Positions 1 to 7,145 of a stretch of 12,908 bases of DNA are shown piece after piece. The stretch lies in contig PLBD01000170.1 of the NCBI GenBank assembly GCA_003135315.1, positions 18,221 to 31,128 on the forward strand. The letters run 5' to 3'. Each line of letters begins with the position of its first letter. Positions within the stretch are counted from its first letter, which is position 1. The notes under the pieces were generated by a model that did not search any database, was not told the DNA's origin, and saw only the letters and a list, made by a program, of their open reading frames with translations. The position numbers and the translations under genes are program-made. Source of the DNA: Acidobacteriaceae bacterium (GTDB lineage Bacteria; Acidobacteriota; Terriglobia; Terriglobales; Acidobacteriaceae).

Positions 1-70
1 TTACCGGCAGGGACAGGGCGAGTACGACAAGCGACCCCAGAACGACAGCAAATAGTCTCTTAAAGTTCAT
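1..70 (-). CDS. N-terminus of an exported protein, cut by the window edge
   Basis: Only the first 23 codons lie in the window. They read M-N-F-K-R-L-F followed by a hydrophobic stretch (AVVLGSLVVLALSLPV), a typical Sec signal peptide with a short positive n-region, so the product is probably exported or membrane-anchored. The start is fixed by a strong Shine-Dalgarno (AAGGAG, 5 nt before the ATG). An ATG four bases further upstream hits a stop after four codons and can be discarded. The mature protein is outside the window, so no function can be given. Confidence 0.6.
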   Translation of the reverse strand, partial: MNFKRLFAVVLGSLVVLALSLPV

Positions 71-182
71 TCATTCTCCTTCATTTCTTTGATCAGAGAC
101 CATGGTACGGTGCCCAGCACCACTTAATCTGAGCACAATTGCTCGCCTGGACGGAGTGCTCCGAGAGGCCCAGACGCGGATC

Positions 183-236
183 CACCCTGGAGCGAGAACT
201 GTTTAGGGACTGAGCCGTTGCAATCACCACTGGCTT
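183..236 (-). pseudogene. possible short remnant of a MazF-like toxin
   Basis: Just after the antitoxin-like gene, in another frame that overlaps its last codons, the minus strand reads PVVIATAQSLNSSRSRV. This resembles the central MazF/PemK pattern, roughly PVVIxxxxxxNxSRxxTV. Homology fades on both sides and the frame soon becomes unremarkable. MazF genes normally start right after a MazE-like antitoxin ending in Trp, as this one does. The reading is that most of a toxin gene was deleted, leaving a scrap. It is based on about 17 residues and could be chance. Confidence 0.2.
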
Positions 237-460
237 CGGGCTAGGACGTTGTGCGCTGCCGATGCGGTAAACGGATCTCGCGCCTCGTCGATCTCCAGGC
301 AAGCCCGATTTACGGCCTCGGTCGCCTCTTCGGGCGAGTGGCGCGAAAGGTATTCCCGCAGAGCGTCGCTTAAGACCCGACTGCGCGATCGCCCGGTTCT
401 GCGTGCCAGACGCTCTGCATCCTGAAAGATCTCATCGGGAATAGAAACCGCAGTTTTCAT
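224..460 (-). CDS. ribbon-helix-helix antitoxin-like protein (MazE/CopG type), no intact toxin partner
   Basis: The 78-residue product starts MKTAVSIPDEIFQDAERLAR, the usual opening of short ribbon-helix-helix antitoxins: a DNA-binding beta strand, then helices. The segment RTGRSRSRVLSDALREYLSR (about 22-41) forms the helical pair. The acidic, probably unstructured C-terminal half (about 42-78) would bind a toxin in this family, and the last residue is Trp, as in MazE-type antitoxins that precede MazF. The likely role is DNA-binding autoregulation and toxin neutralisation. Only 153 nt separate its stop from the next gene, too little for an intact toxin. An in-frame TTG at 496 would add 12 residues, but that stretch coincides with a promoter-like sequence, so the ATG at 460 is preferred. 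It could also be a solitary regulator. Confidence 0.7.
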   Translation of the reverse strand: MKTAVSIPDEIFQDAERLARRTGRSRSRVLSDALREYLSRHSPEEATEAVNRACLEIDEARDPFTASAAHNVLARSQW

Positions 461-466
461 ACCAGA

Positions 467-496
467 AGCATAACCATGAAATCTGTCGCCGGACAA
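467..496 (-). promoter_or_regulatory. putative sigma70-type promoter giving a leaderless antitoxin mRNA
   Basis: Read on the minus strand, TTGTCC (-35-like, 4 of 6 matches to consensus) is followed by 18 nt and then TATGCT (-10-like, 4 of 6). The -10 element ends 6 nt before the ATG at 460, which would place transcription initiation at or next to the A of the start codon. No Shine-Dalgarno is visible before this ATG, consistent with a leaderless transcript. An RHH antitoxin could bind here to autoregulate, but no clear inverted-repeat operator was identified. Confidence 0.4.
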
Positions 497-558
497 CCAT
501 TACAGGGCCGGGGGGCCCACTCATCCGCGGTCTTCGCATGAGCGAGTGCTTCACGCCA

Positions 559-1692
559 TCACCCCTTCATCACCTTCTGCCACGCCGCCTGGAATTGCTC
601 CATCTCGGCGCTGGTGCCCACGGTGATGCGCGAATAGGTTGGCATAGCCGGCCACACCCGCCCGATGATGACCTTCTGCTGCGCCATGGCGGCGATGACC
701 TCCTTGGCCGGATGTCTGGTATCCAGCAGGAAGAAGTTCGCGACCGAAGGAATATACGAATATCCGTTGCTGTCGAGCCACTGGAAAGTCGCGGTGCGGA
801 CCTGCTCGTTGGTCCGCTTGCGTTCCGCTACCAGTGTCGGATTCTTCAGGCTGGCCGACGCCGCTGCCACCGCAGTCACGGGCATGAAGTTGTAGCCGCC
901 GTAATTGCTGAGCTTCTCCAGCAGGTCCGGCCGCGCGAGCGCCAGTCCGCAGCGCATTCCAGCCAAACCGTAGACCTTGGAGAAGGTGCGCAGCACGATG
1001 ACGTCTTTCCCCGCCTTCACCATCTCGATCGCCGACGGCGCATCGCTGAAGTGGATGTAAGCCTCGTCCACCAGCACGACGGAGTTCTTTGGCTTGTTCT
1101 CCACCAGGTACTCGATATCGGCGCGGCTGGTCAACGTTCCGGTTGGATTGTTCGGCTGGCAAATGTAGAACACGCCTCCATCGGGAGCCGCGGCCAGCAT
1201 CGCCCTCACGTCGTGCGCCAAGGTCCTAGTGAGCGGCACCTTTACCACACGCGCGCCCGCTCGCGAGGCCGCAAACATCCCCGCTTCGAAGCCGGGATCG
1301 GCGGTGACATAGCTGGCGTGCGGCGAACAGAACGCCCGCACCGTGAAGGTCAACGGCTCGGTCGATCCCGCGTAGATCTCGACTTGCTCGCCGGTAACTC
1401 CCACACTTAGGGCAAACAGCGTAGTGAACTCGCCGGTGGCCTCGTTCAGATACCGCCCGCTCTGCGGAGTTACCGCGGCTATCGCCTCGCGGGCAGCGGC
1501 GCACGGGCCCAGTGGGTTCTCATTGGCGTTGATGAGCACGGCATCTTTGGGATGGCTCGGGTGATGATCGGGCAACGCGGCGTAGGCGAGCATGGGCTCG
1601 GTCACGATGCGCAAGGCCAGAGCCGCTGACGCCGCGGTGGAGACATGCAGAAATGATCTGCGCGAAAGAGACGGGAGAGGTTCACGAACCAT
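559..1692 (-). CDS. Tat-exported PLP-dependent aminotransferase, histidinol-phosphate aminotransferase-like
   Basis: The 377-residue product is a fold-type I aminotransferase of the class I/II, HisC-like group. PLP-binding features seen are AGSTEPL (108-114), NNPTG (181-185), VDEAY (208-212), the Schiff-base lysine in TFSKVYGLAG (Lys239), a phosphate-contacting Arg247, and Arg355 (RITVGT) for the substrate carboxylate. NANENPLGP (55-63) is the usual HisC N-terminal motif. Unlike cytosolic HisC, it begins with a twin-arginine signal: SRRSFL (10-15), a hydrophobic stretch, and an Ala-rich end near residue 39. Tat export of a folded, PLP-loaded enzyme to the periplasm is therefore likely. The start is the ATG with AGGAG 7 nt upstream. 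No his genes are nearby, so a role in histidine synthesis is doubtful. The substrate is unknown; aromatic amino acids or histidinol phosphate are possible by family. Confidence 0.88.
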   Translation of the reverse strand: MVREPLPSLSRRSFLHVSTAASAALALRIVTEPMLAYAALPDHHPSHPKDAVLINANENPLGPCAAAREAIAAVTPQSGRYLNEATGEFTTLFALSVGVTGEQVEIYAGSTEPLTFTVRAFCSPHASYVTADPGFEAGMFAASRAGARVVKVPLTRTLAHDVRAMLAAAPDGGVFYICQPNNPTGTLTSRADIEYLVENKPKNSVVLVDEAYIHFSDAPSAIEMVKAGKDVIVLRTFSKVYGLAGMRCGLALARPDLLEKLSNYGGYNFMPVTAVAAASASLKNPTLVAERKRTNEQVRTATFQWLDSNGYSYIPSVANFFLLDTRHPAKEVIAAMAQQKVIIGRVWPAMPTYSRITVGTSAEMEQFQAAWQKVMKG

Positions 1693-1930
1693 TGGCAATC
1701 TCCTGGGGAAGACTCATCTTATCGCTTCCCACGGAAACTGGGCTGGCCTTCCGCGGTTCGCCAGGTGATTGTGAGAAGCTACGGACAAATTCGCAGGGCT
1801 GTTCAGAAGATGCTGATAAAACGATCTGGGGCCAGGCAACTCCGCAGCCCGTTCATACTGCAGCACGATCCCGAGATTCTAAACTCCGCGTTGCGGTAAA
1901 CTGACACAGTCCCAACCATGTATGACGAGT

Positions 1931-2007
1931 GGCCCTGTAGCTCAGATGGATAGAGCAGCGGTTTCCTAAACCGTTGGTCGGCAGTTCGACTCTGCCCAGG
2001 GCCTCCA
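1931..2007 (+). tRNA. tRNA-Arg (anticodon CCU)
   Basis: A complete cloverleaf can be drawn by hand. The acceptor stem pairs GGCCCTG (1931-1937) with CAGGGCC (1997-2003). The D-arm is GCTC/GAGC. The anticodon stem is GCGGT/ACCGT around the 7-base loop TTCCTAA, with anticodon CCT at 1965-1967. The variable loop is 5 nt, and the T-arm is GGCAG/CTGCC with loop TTCGACT. The CCA end is encoded at 2005-2007. It reads the AGG arginine codon. The discriminator base (2004) is T, whereas bacterial tRNA-Arg normally has A or G there. A weak TAAACT (1897-1902) could be a -10 box, but no convincing -35 was found. Confidence 0.95.
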
Positions 2008-2183
2008 TTTTCTGTAACTTATAAGGGGAAGGCAGACCGTCGGGAGTGCTGCCGGTGAATGATCGGTTCACAGTGCCGCGAACAGGCGAGACGGGTGTAC
2101 CATGGTGCCGTCCTTGAGGCCAAGAAGGGAATTCCGGCTAAATTCGATTCGCCAGAGGGCAGGTTTCGCGCTGGTCGAGCGAA

Positions 2184-3989
2184 ATGATAGCAGCCAGAAC
2201 AGACACGATTTGCAAGCATGTCTCTTCGAGACAATGTTTCATCGTGTGGCCTAAACTGCCCGCATTTGTGCTTGCCGTGCTGCTCACCTCGGCAGCTGCA
2301 GCGCAGTCGAACTCTTCGCCTGCAGCCCCGTCTACGCCTCAAACCTCCAGCCAAAATACTCCGGAGATCAGTTCGCACGAGGAAACGACCACGTTCAAAG
2401 TGAAGGTCAACCTGGTTGAGGTTCGCGTGGTTGTGCGCGATGCAAAGGGGAAGGCCGTCGGAAATCTCAAACCACAGGATTTCCAGTTGCTGGACAACGG
2501 CAAGCCCCAGGTGATCAGCAAATTCAGCGTGGAGCAGACAGGCGGCAAACCGACGCTTCGCGCCGAGAACGCCTCTCAGCCTTCCGGCGAAAACGCTGCG
2601 CAACCGCCAGCCCCCGTAAGCGTTCCCGACCGCTATATCGCCTACGTGTTCGACGATATTCATCTCCAGTTTCCGGACCTTGCGCAGGCACGTAACGCCG
2701 CTGCACGCCAGTTGCAATCGCTGCAGCCGACCGATCGCGCCGCTATCTATACCACGTCAGGTCAGACGCGGCTCGACTTCACCGACGATCGCTCGCAACT
2801 GATTGCAACCTTGAACCGAATCCAGCCGAGATCGCTCACCAACACAGGCCTAACTCCGTGTCCCAACATCTCGTACTACCTGGCCGACGCGATTGTGAAC
2901 AGGAACGACACGCAGGCGTTGCAAATAGTCACAGCGGATGCCGTGAATTGCGGCGCGGTCGTTGCCTCTAGCGTAGGAGTCTCTGCCTCGGCACAGGCCC
3001 AGGTATACGGGTTCGCACGCCGCGAACTGACTTTCGGCGACCAGGAAATTCGGCTCTCTCTGGGCGTCTTGCAGGATGTTATCCGGCACATGGCCACAAT
3101 GCCCGGTCAGCGGACAGTCATTCTGGTTTCTCCTGGATTCATGAACATCAACGAGTTGCGGATGGAGTCGCAAATCGCCGAGCGGGCCTTGCATTCAGAT
3201 ATCGTCATTAATGCTCTGGACGCGCAAGGGCTCTATACGAACATGCCCGATGCCAGCGAACAGAGGCCTCCAAGCCCAGCAATAGCTCCTAATATGCTGC
3301 TGTATCGCACGGCTGAGCAGCAAGCCAATCGAGATGTTATGGCCGACTTGGCGGACACGACCGGAGGAATTTTCTTTCACAATAATAACGATCTGGAGGA
3401 GGGTTTTCATCGGCTTGCGGGACAGCCGGAGTTTTCCTATCTGCTGGGATTTGCTCCTCAGAACTTGAAGCTGGACGGGAATTATCACAAGCTGAAAGTC
3501 AATCTTAAGCCACCAGCCGAGGGTACGATTCAGGCCCGCAAGGGCTACTATGCTCCCAAGGAGGCTATCGATGCCTCCGCGCAGGCCAGGCAGGCGATCG
3601 AGGACGCCGTCTTCTCGCAGGAAGACGTGCGCGAAATTCCAGTCGAGCTGCACACTCAATTCTTTAAGCCGGACGAAAATGACGCGAAGCTCTCGGTCCT
3701 GGTGCGGATGGACGTGCGGCATTTGCACTTTCGTAAAGCCGACGGCAGGAACAATAATGACGTGACGGTAGTGTCGGCGCTCTTCGATCGCAATGGCAAT
3801 TTCATTAGCGGCAGCCAGAAGGTCCTGCAGATGCATTTGAAAGATGAAACCCTCGAAGGCCGGTTGAACTCGGGAATCACCTTGAAGAGCAGCTTCGACG
3901 TCAAGCCGGGAAGTTACATCGTGCGTCTGGTGGTGCGGGACGAAGATGGTCAATTGGCGGCGCAAAGCAGTGCGGTAGAAATACCATAG
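2184..3989 (+). CDS. secreted VWFA-related acidobacterial protein (first of a pair)
   Basis: The 601-residue product has a signal peptide (hydrophobic AFVLAVLLTSAAAA, likely cleavage near residue 40) and a Ser/Pro/Gln-rich linker. A beta-rich entry segment follows (FKVKVNLVEVRVVVRDAKGK, 71-90, then LKPQDFQLLDNGKPQ), and then a VWFA-like domain (about 150-425). This order is typical of the TIGR03436 'VWFA-related acidobacterial domain' family. The metal-site region reads YVFDDIH (154-160), not the canonical DxSxS, so MIDAS-type metal binding is doubtful. Later landmarks are PGQRTVILVSPGF (307-319) and YLLGFAP (419-425). The C-terminal part (about 485-601) looks like a beta-sandwich. Protein or surface binding outside the cytoplasm is expected, but the partner is unknown. 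The start is uncertain: the ATG at 2184 lacks a good Shine-Dalgarno, and an in-frame GTG at 2244 would give a more compact signal peptide. Confidence 0.85.
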   Translation: MIAARTDTICKHVSSRQCFIVWPKLPAFVLAVLLTSAAAAQSNSSPAAPSTPQTSSQNTPEISSHEETTTFKVKVNLVEVRVVVRDAKGKAVGNLKPQDFQLLDNGKPQVISKFSVEQTGGKPTLRAENASQPSGENAAQPPAPVSVPDRYIAYVFDDIHLQFPDLAQARNAAARQLQSLQPTDRAAIYTTSGQTRLDFTDDRSQLIATLNRIQPRSLTNTGLTPCPNISYYLADAIVNRNDTQALQIVTADAVNCGAVVASSVGVSASAQAQVYGFARRELTFGDQEIRLSLGVLQDVIRHMATMPGQRTVILVSPGFMNINELRMESQIAERALHSDIVINALDAQGLYTNMPDASEQRPPSPAIAPNMLLYRTAEQQANRDVMADLADTTGGIFFHNNNDLEEGFHRLAGQPEFSYLLGFAPQNLKLDGNYHKLKVNLKPPAEGTIQARKGYYAPKEAIDASAQARQAIEDAVFSQEDVREIPVELHTQFFKPDENDAKLSVLVRMDVRHLHFRKADGRNNNDVTVVSALFDRNGNFISGSQKVLQMHLKDETLEGRLNSGITLKSSFDVKPGSYIVRLVVRDEDGQLAAQSSAVEIP

Positions 3990-4004
3990 GCGGAGGATGG
4001 AACC

Positions 4005-6233
4005 ATGAAGTTCCTGGATTTCTTGCTCGCAGCAGCTTTTGCCCTTATCGCGACGGGCGGGGCACAGGCACAGCAGTCCAACCCTCCAGCCGCGGAAACT
4101 TCGGTCCCGACAATTAAGGCGGAAACGCGCTTAGTTCTTGTCGACACCGTGGTGACGGACAAGCAGGGAAACTACCTTCGCGACCTGACGGCGAAGGACT
4201 TCCGCGTCTTCGAGGACAACAAAGAGCAGCCGATTAAGAGTTTCTCTTCGGAGAGCAATGCCTCTGCTGCTTCGGTCGACCAGCGGCGCTACCTGGTGCT
4301 GTTTTTTGATAACTCCACGATGAGCCAGGGCGATCAGGCGACAGCCCGTGCCGCAGCCTTGAAGTTTCTGGACGCTAATACCGATGCGAATCGCTACATC
4401 GCTGTCGTGGATTTCGGCGGCACTCTCCGGATCACGCAGAACTTCACCACCGATGCTGAGCGCCTGAAACAGATGGTGCGCACCATGAAATTCTCGGCCG
4501 TGTCACCTACGCCGCCGGTGGTGGATGCAGCGACACCTTCTCCTGGAGCCATACCGCAACCTTCATCCGTCATACCGCAGTTGGCAGGCGCCTCCGCCGA
4601 TTTCGGCGCGCGCACCCTGCTGCTGGCACTGCGTGACATGGCCAAGGGACTGGCCGGCGTCCCCGGCCGCAAGACGCTGGTGCTCTTGTCGGCGGGCTTT
4701 CCCATGAACCTTAACGATCCCAACTATTCGGTGTTGCATTCCGAACTGATGGCAGCAATCGATGCCTGCAACAAGGCCAACGTCGCCATCTATCCCATCG
4801 ACGTTCGCGGAGTGGGTGCGGTCAGTATGGCACCGCCGATACGAATCTTTCCTGCATCGCCTTCAGCCAGGCTGGTGACGGCAACGCTCCAACTCAGCGC
4901 CGACGGCAACGACCAGGATGCGCCCACACCAGACAGAGGTCAGGACCCGCCCGTCCATCTCGTCTTCGTGCAGAAAGGCCACAGCAGTGGAACGCGCGGC
5001 GCAGGGACTGGAACGGGCACGACTTCTGGCGCTCGCGGCGGTACCACGCCTACGATCGTCGCGCCTAACGCCCCATACAGCAATGGCCAAGGCATCATTC
5101 CAACCATCTCGAGCGGCGCCCACAATCAAGCAGTTTTGCATGAGCTTGCTCAGGGAACCGGTGGATTCGTCATTGTTAACAGCAACGATCTTCTGGCAGG
5201 ACTGCAGAAGATCGCCCAGGAACAGGGCCAGTACTATCTCCTGTCCTACACGCCGCCCGACTCTGAGGAAGGCAGTTGCCATACCCTGCGCGTTAAGGTG
5301 GACCGTGGCGACACAGTAGTCCGTTCGCGCAGTGGATATTGCAATGTTAAGCCGACGGACCGGCTGGCCGGCAAGCCGATCGAGAGGCAACTGGAAAATC
5401 AGGCCGGCGGCTCGCAACCGGGCAACGTTGCGGCTGCCATGCAGGCGCCCTACTTTTACACTGCGGCAAATGTTGCCCGGGTAGACTTGGCCATTGACAT
5501 TCCCGCGGGCGCCATCAAGTTTGAGAAGCAAAAGGGCAAGCAGCACGCCGAGGTGAGCGTTCTCGCCCTGGCTTACAAACCCGACGGCTCCGAGGTCGCA
5601 CGCTTCAGCGACAGTGTGGCGTTCGACTTCGACAACAAGGAGCAAGTGGAGCAGTTCGCCAAGCAGCCTTATCACTACGAAAACCAGTTTGAGATTGCCC
5701 CCGGCCGTTACAACCTGAAGGTGGCGTTCAATTCTGGCCAGACAAGCTTTGGCAAACTGCAGATGCCGCTCGTGGTCGACAACTATGATGCGAAACAATT
5801 GAGCATGAGCACCGTCGCCATGAGTACGGAAGTTCATCCCCTGAACGAAATGGCGGCAAACCTTGACGCCGCACTCTTAGAGAATCGGAAGCCGTTGGTG
5901 GCGCAGGGAATGCAAATTGTGCCCACGGCAAGCGACCGCTTCAAGAAGACTGATCCGGCGGTTTTCTACATCGAAATTTATGATCCCCTGCTGACCGGCG
6001 CGAATCCGCCCAGAGTTGGACTTCAAATGCGCGTGCTGGATCGCAAGACGGGAGCGCAGGCATTTGAGATGCACGGGCTTCTTCCAAACGACGTGGGGAA
6101 TCCCGTCGTATCGCTCGGGATGAAGCTGCCCCTGGACAAGCTCACCCCAGGCTCCTACAAGCTTGAACTTACGGCAATGGATACCGCAGGACATTCCACG
6201 TCGGCGCGAACGGCCGACTTTGAGGTGGAATAG
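4005..6233 (+). CDS. secreted VWFA-related acidobacterial protein (second of a pair)
   Basis: The 742-residue product has a clear Sec signal peptide (MKFLDFLLAAAFALIATGGA, cleavage likely after AQA at 22). The segment ETRLVLVDTVVTDKQGNYLR and the KDFRVFEDNKEQPI stretch match the entry region of its upstream neighbour. The VWFA-like domain spans about 95-415. Its metal-site region reads LFFDNSTMS (99-107), with Asp102, Ser104 and Ser107, closer to a MIDAS than in the first protein. A Gly/Thr-rich low-complexity loop (about 325-350) interrupts the domain before GGFVIVNSNDL (386-396), which parallels GGIFFHNNNDL upstream. The C-terminal 280 residues are beta-rich, probably Ig-like, including APGRYNLKVAF and TPGSYKLELTA. 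GGAGG-like GGAGG is replaced here by CGGAGGA 8 nt before the ATG, and the gap from the upstream stop is only 15 nt, indicating one transcript. The two are diverged paralogues acting outside the cytoplasm; partners are unknown. Confidence 0.88.
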   Translation: MKFLDFLLAAAFALIATGGAQAQQSNPPAAETSVPTIKAETRLVLVDTVVTDKQGNYLRDLTAKDFRVFEDNKEQPIKSFSSESNASAASVDQRRYLVLFFDNSTMSQGDQATARAAALKFLDANTDANRYIAVVDFGGTLRITQNFTTDAERLKQMVRTMKFSAVSPTPPVVDAATPSPGAIPQPSSVIPQLAGASADFGARTLLLALRDMAKGLAGVPGRKTLVLLSAGFPMNLNDPNYSVLHSELMAAIDACNKANVAIYPIDVRGVGAVSMAPPIRIFPASPSARLVTATLQLSADGNDQDAPTPDRGQDPPVHLVFVQKGHSSGTRGAGTGTGTTSGARGGTTPTIVAPNAPYSNGQGIIPTISSGAHNQAVLHELAQGTGGFVIVNSNDLLAGLQKIAQEQGQYYLLSYTPPDSEEGSCHTLRVKVDRGDTVVRSRSGYCNVKPTDRLAGKPIERQLENQAGGSQPGNVAAAMQAPYFYTAANVARVDLAIDIPAGAIKFEKQKGKQHAEVSVLALAYKPDGSEVARFSDSVAFDFDNKEQVEQFAKQPYHYENQFEIAPGRYNLKVAFNSGQTSFGKLQMPLVVDNYDAKQLSMSTVAMSTEVHPLNEMAANLDAALLENRKPLVAQGMQIVPTASDRFKKTDPAVFYIEIYDPLLTGANPPRVGLQMRVLDRKTGAQAFEMHGLLPNDVGNPVVSLGMKLPLDKLTPGSYKLELTAMDTAGHSTSARTADFEVE

Positions 6234-6281
6234 TCCACCGCTGGGAACGAAAAACGCCGAGTACGATTCCTGCCCGGTATG

Positions 6282-6690
6282 TCAAGGCAGAGCAAAAAGG
6301 AATATAGTTGGCGATCCAGAGTTCTTGTCAACCCAGAATGGTGAAGGCCGTCCGGAAGTTACCGCGACGTACTGCTTGCCCTTCACCGCGTAGCTAACTA
6401 TGCCTCCACCGATCGGGCCGCCGGTGTTGAAACGGTAGAGCACGTCCCCAGAGCGGGCCTCGAGCACGATAAAATCTCCGGTAAGCTCTCCGCCGAAAAC
6501 AACTCCTCCCGCGCTTGTCGTCACCGCAGCCACGACTGGGCGGGATTTGCGATCCCGCCATCGCACGCTTCCGCTGACGGCATCCACAGCCGTAATCCAA
6601 CCCTGCGAAGTGTCCGCTTCCTGGAGTGAACCGCCCATGTAGTCCTTGCCGGGGATGTAGCGGGCTGTCTCCGCCGAGTAGAAGGTCCGA
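6282..6690 (-). pseudogene. 3' fragment of a PQQ-dependent alcohol dehydrogenase (quinoprotein)
   Basis: About 135 residues remain and match the C-terminal end of methanol/ethanol-type PQQ dehydrogenases. Landmarks are FYSAE, YIPGKDYMGG, GWITAVDAVSGSVRW, a VVAAVTTSAGGVVFGGELTG stretch, LYRFNTGGPIGGGIVSY, KGKQYVAVTSG, and a SPTIFLFALP end with its own stop. These are the last beta-propeller blades. The N-terminal roughly three quarters, with most PQQ- and calcium-binding residues, is missing, and no start or Shine-Dalgarno belongs to it. Upstream, homology stops within 1-2 nt of the stop codon of a dehydrogenase fragment. It cannot encode a working enzyme, though the remaining reading frame is undamaged, which points to a recent loss. 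Confidence 0.85.
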
Positions 6691-6691
6691 C

Positions 6692-6895
6692 TCAGACCGT
6701 CATCATGAACCCGCCGTCGGGCGTCAGCGTCGTGCCCGAGATATAGCTGGCCTCGTTCGAGCACAGGAAGACGATTACTTGAGCGATCTCTTCCGGGCGG
6801 CCGGCGCGCCGCAGGTGGACTTGCGGTATCAGGACCTTGTCGTAGATGTCGTCGCCAAGAATGGCGCGCCCCTCGCGATGCATCGGCAACGCCAC
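6692..6895 (-). pseudogene. 3' fragment of a short-chain dehydrogenase/reductase (SDR)
   Basis: The frame gives about 67 residues matching the C-terminal third of classical SDRs: LRRAGRPEEIAQVIVFLCSN, then EASYISGTTLTPDGGF and a natural stop. The NAD(P)-binding TGxxxGxG motif and the Ser-Tyr-Lys catalytic residues, which lie further upstream in this family, are absent. An in-frame TAA sits immediately before the GTG at 6895, so the frame cannot extend. Recognisable homology begins around PMHREG. It is a non-functional remnant whose stop codon directly abuts the PQQ dehydrogenase fragment. The exact substrate class cannot be told from the C-terminus. Confidence 0.8.
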
Positions 6896-7145
6896 TTACC
6901 CAAGCGTGTCATGGCGACGTTCTTCCGTTGCGCTGTTGGATTGCGATTATAGCTAAGGCGACTAATCCTGGAGTCTTCGGTCCAAGACCAATTGACTGCC
7001 ACTGGCAAGCGCCCATATTGTGGATTCGGCAAACCGACTTGCTCCCACCCTTCGCCGGAATCGGGCGAAACAGTGAGCGCCCGTCGGCAAAGTGACTGCC
7101 ATAAACAAGGGCGCTTAGCCCTTTAGTAACTCCGGGAGATCTGCC
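6896..7145. other. intergenic stretch with no recognisable gene
   Basis: Open frames exist on the minus strand here, including one of 91 codons covering 6909-7184, but none has a recognisable motif, a good ribosome-binding site or a plausible hydrophobic pattern. The stretch separates the gene fragments from the ankyrin gene. It may hold decayed 5' material from the broken SDR locus, but I cannot identify it. The last 40 nt contain a small hairpin and the ankyrin gene's Shine-Dalgarno. Confidence 0.4.
7107..7123 (+). other. small perfect hairpin upstream of the ankyrin gene
   Basis: AAGGGC (7107-7112) and GCCCTT (7118-7123) form a 6-bp stem around a 5-nt loop (GCTTA), 22 nt before the GTG start. 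There is no T-tract after it on either strand, so it is not a convincing intrinsic terminator. If transcribed, it would sit just ahead of the Shine-Dalgarno. It could equally be chance. Confidence 0.25.

Noticed and set aside
505..518. GGGCC/GGCCC hairpin between the antitoxin-like and aminotransferase genes
   Set aside because: The stem is only 5 bp with a G-only loop and no T-tract on either strand, so it is not a credible terminator.
538..1410. Plus-strand open frame of 290 codons opposite the aminotransferase
   Set aside because: The opposite strand carries all PLP-enzyme motifs. The plus-strand product is His/Arg-rich with no domain, as expected of a shadow.
1931..2183. tRNA-Arg as an integration site for a genomic island
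   Set aside because: No integrase, no direct repeat of the tRNA 3' end elsewhere in the window, and no composition shift that I could see.
4863..5837. Minus-strand open frame of 324 codons opposite the second VWFA gene
   Set aside because: It is antisense to a gene with signal peptide, Shine-Dalgarno and family motifs, and has no recognisable content.
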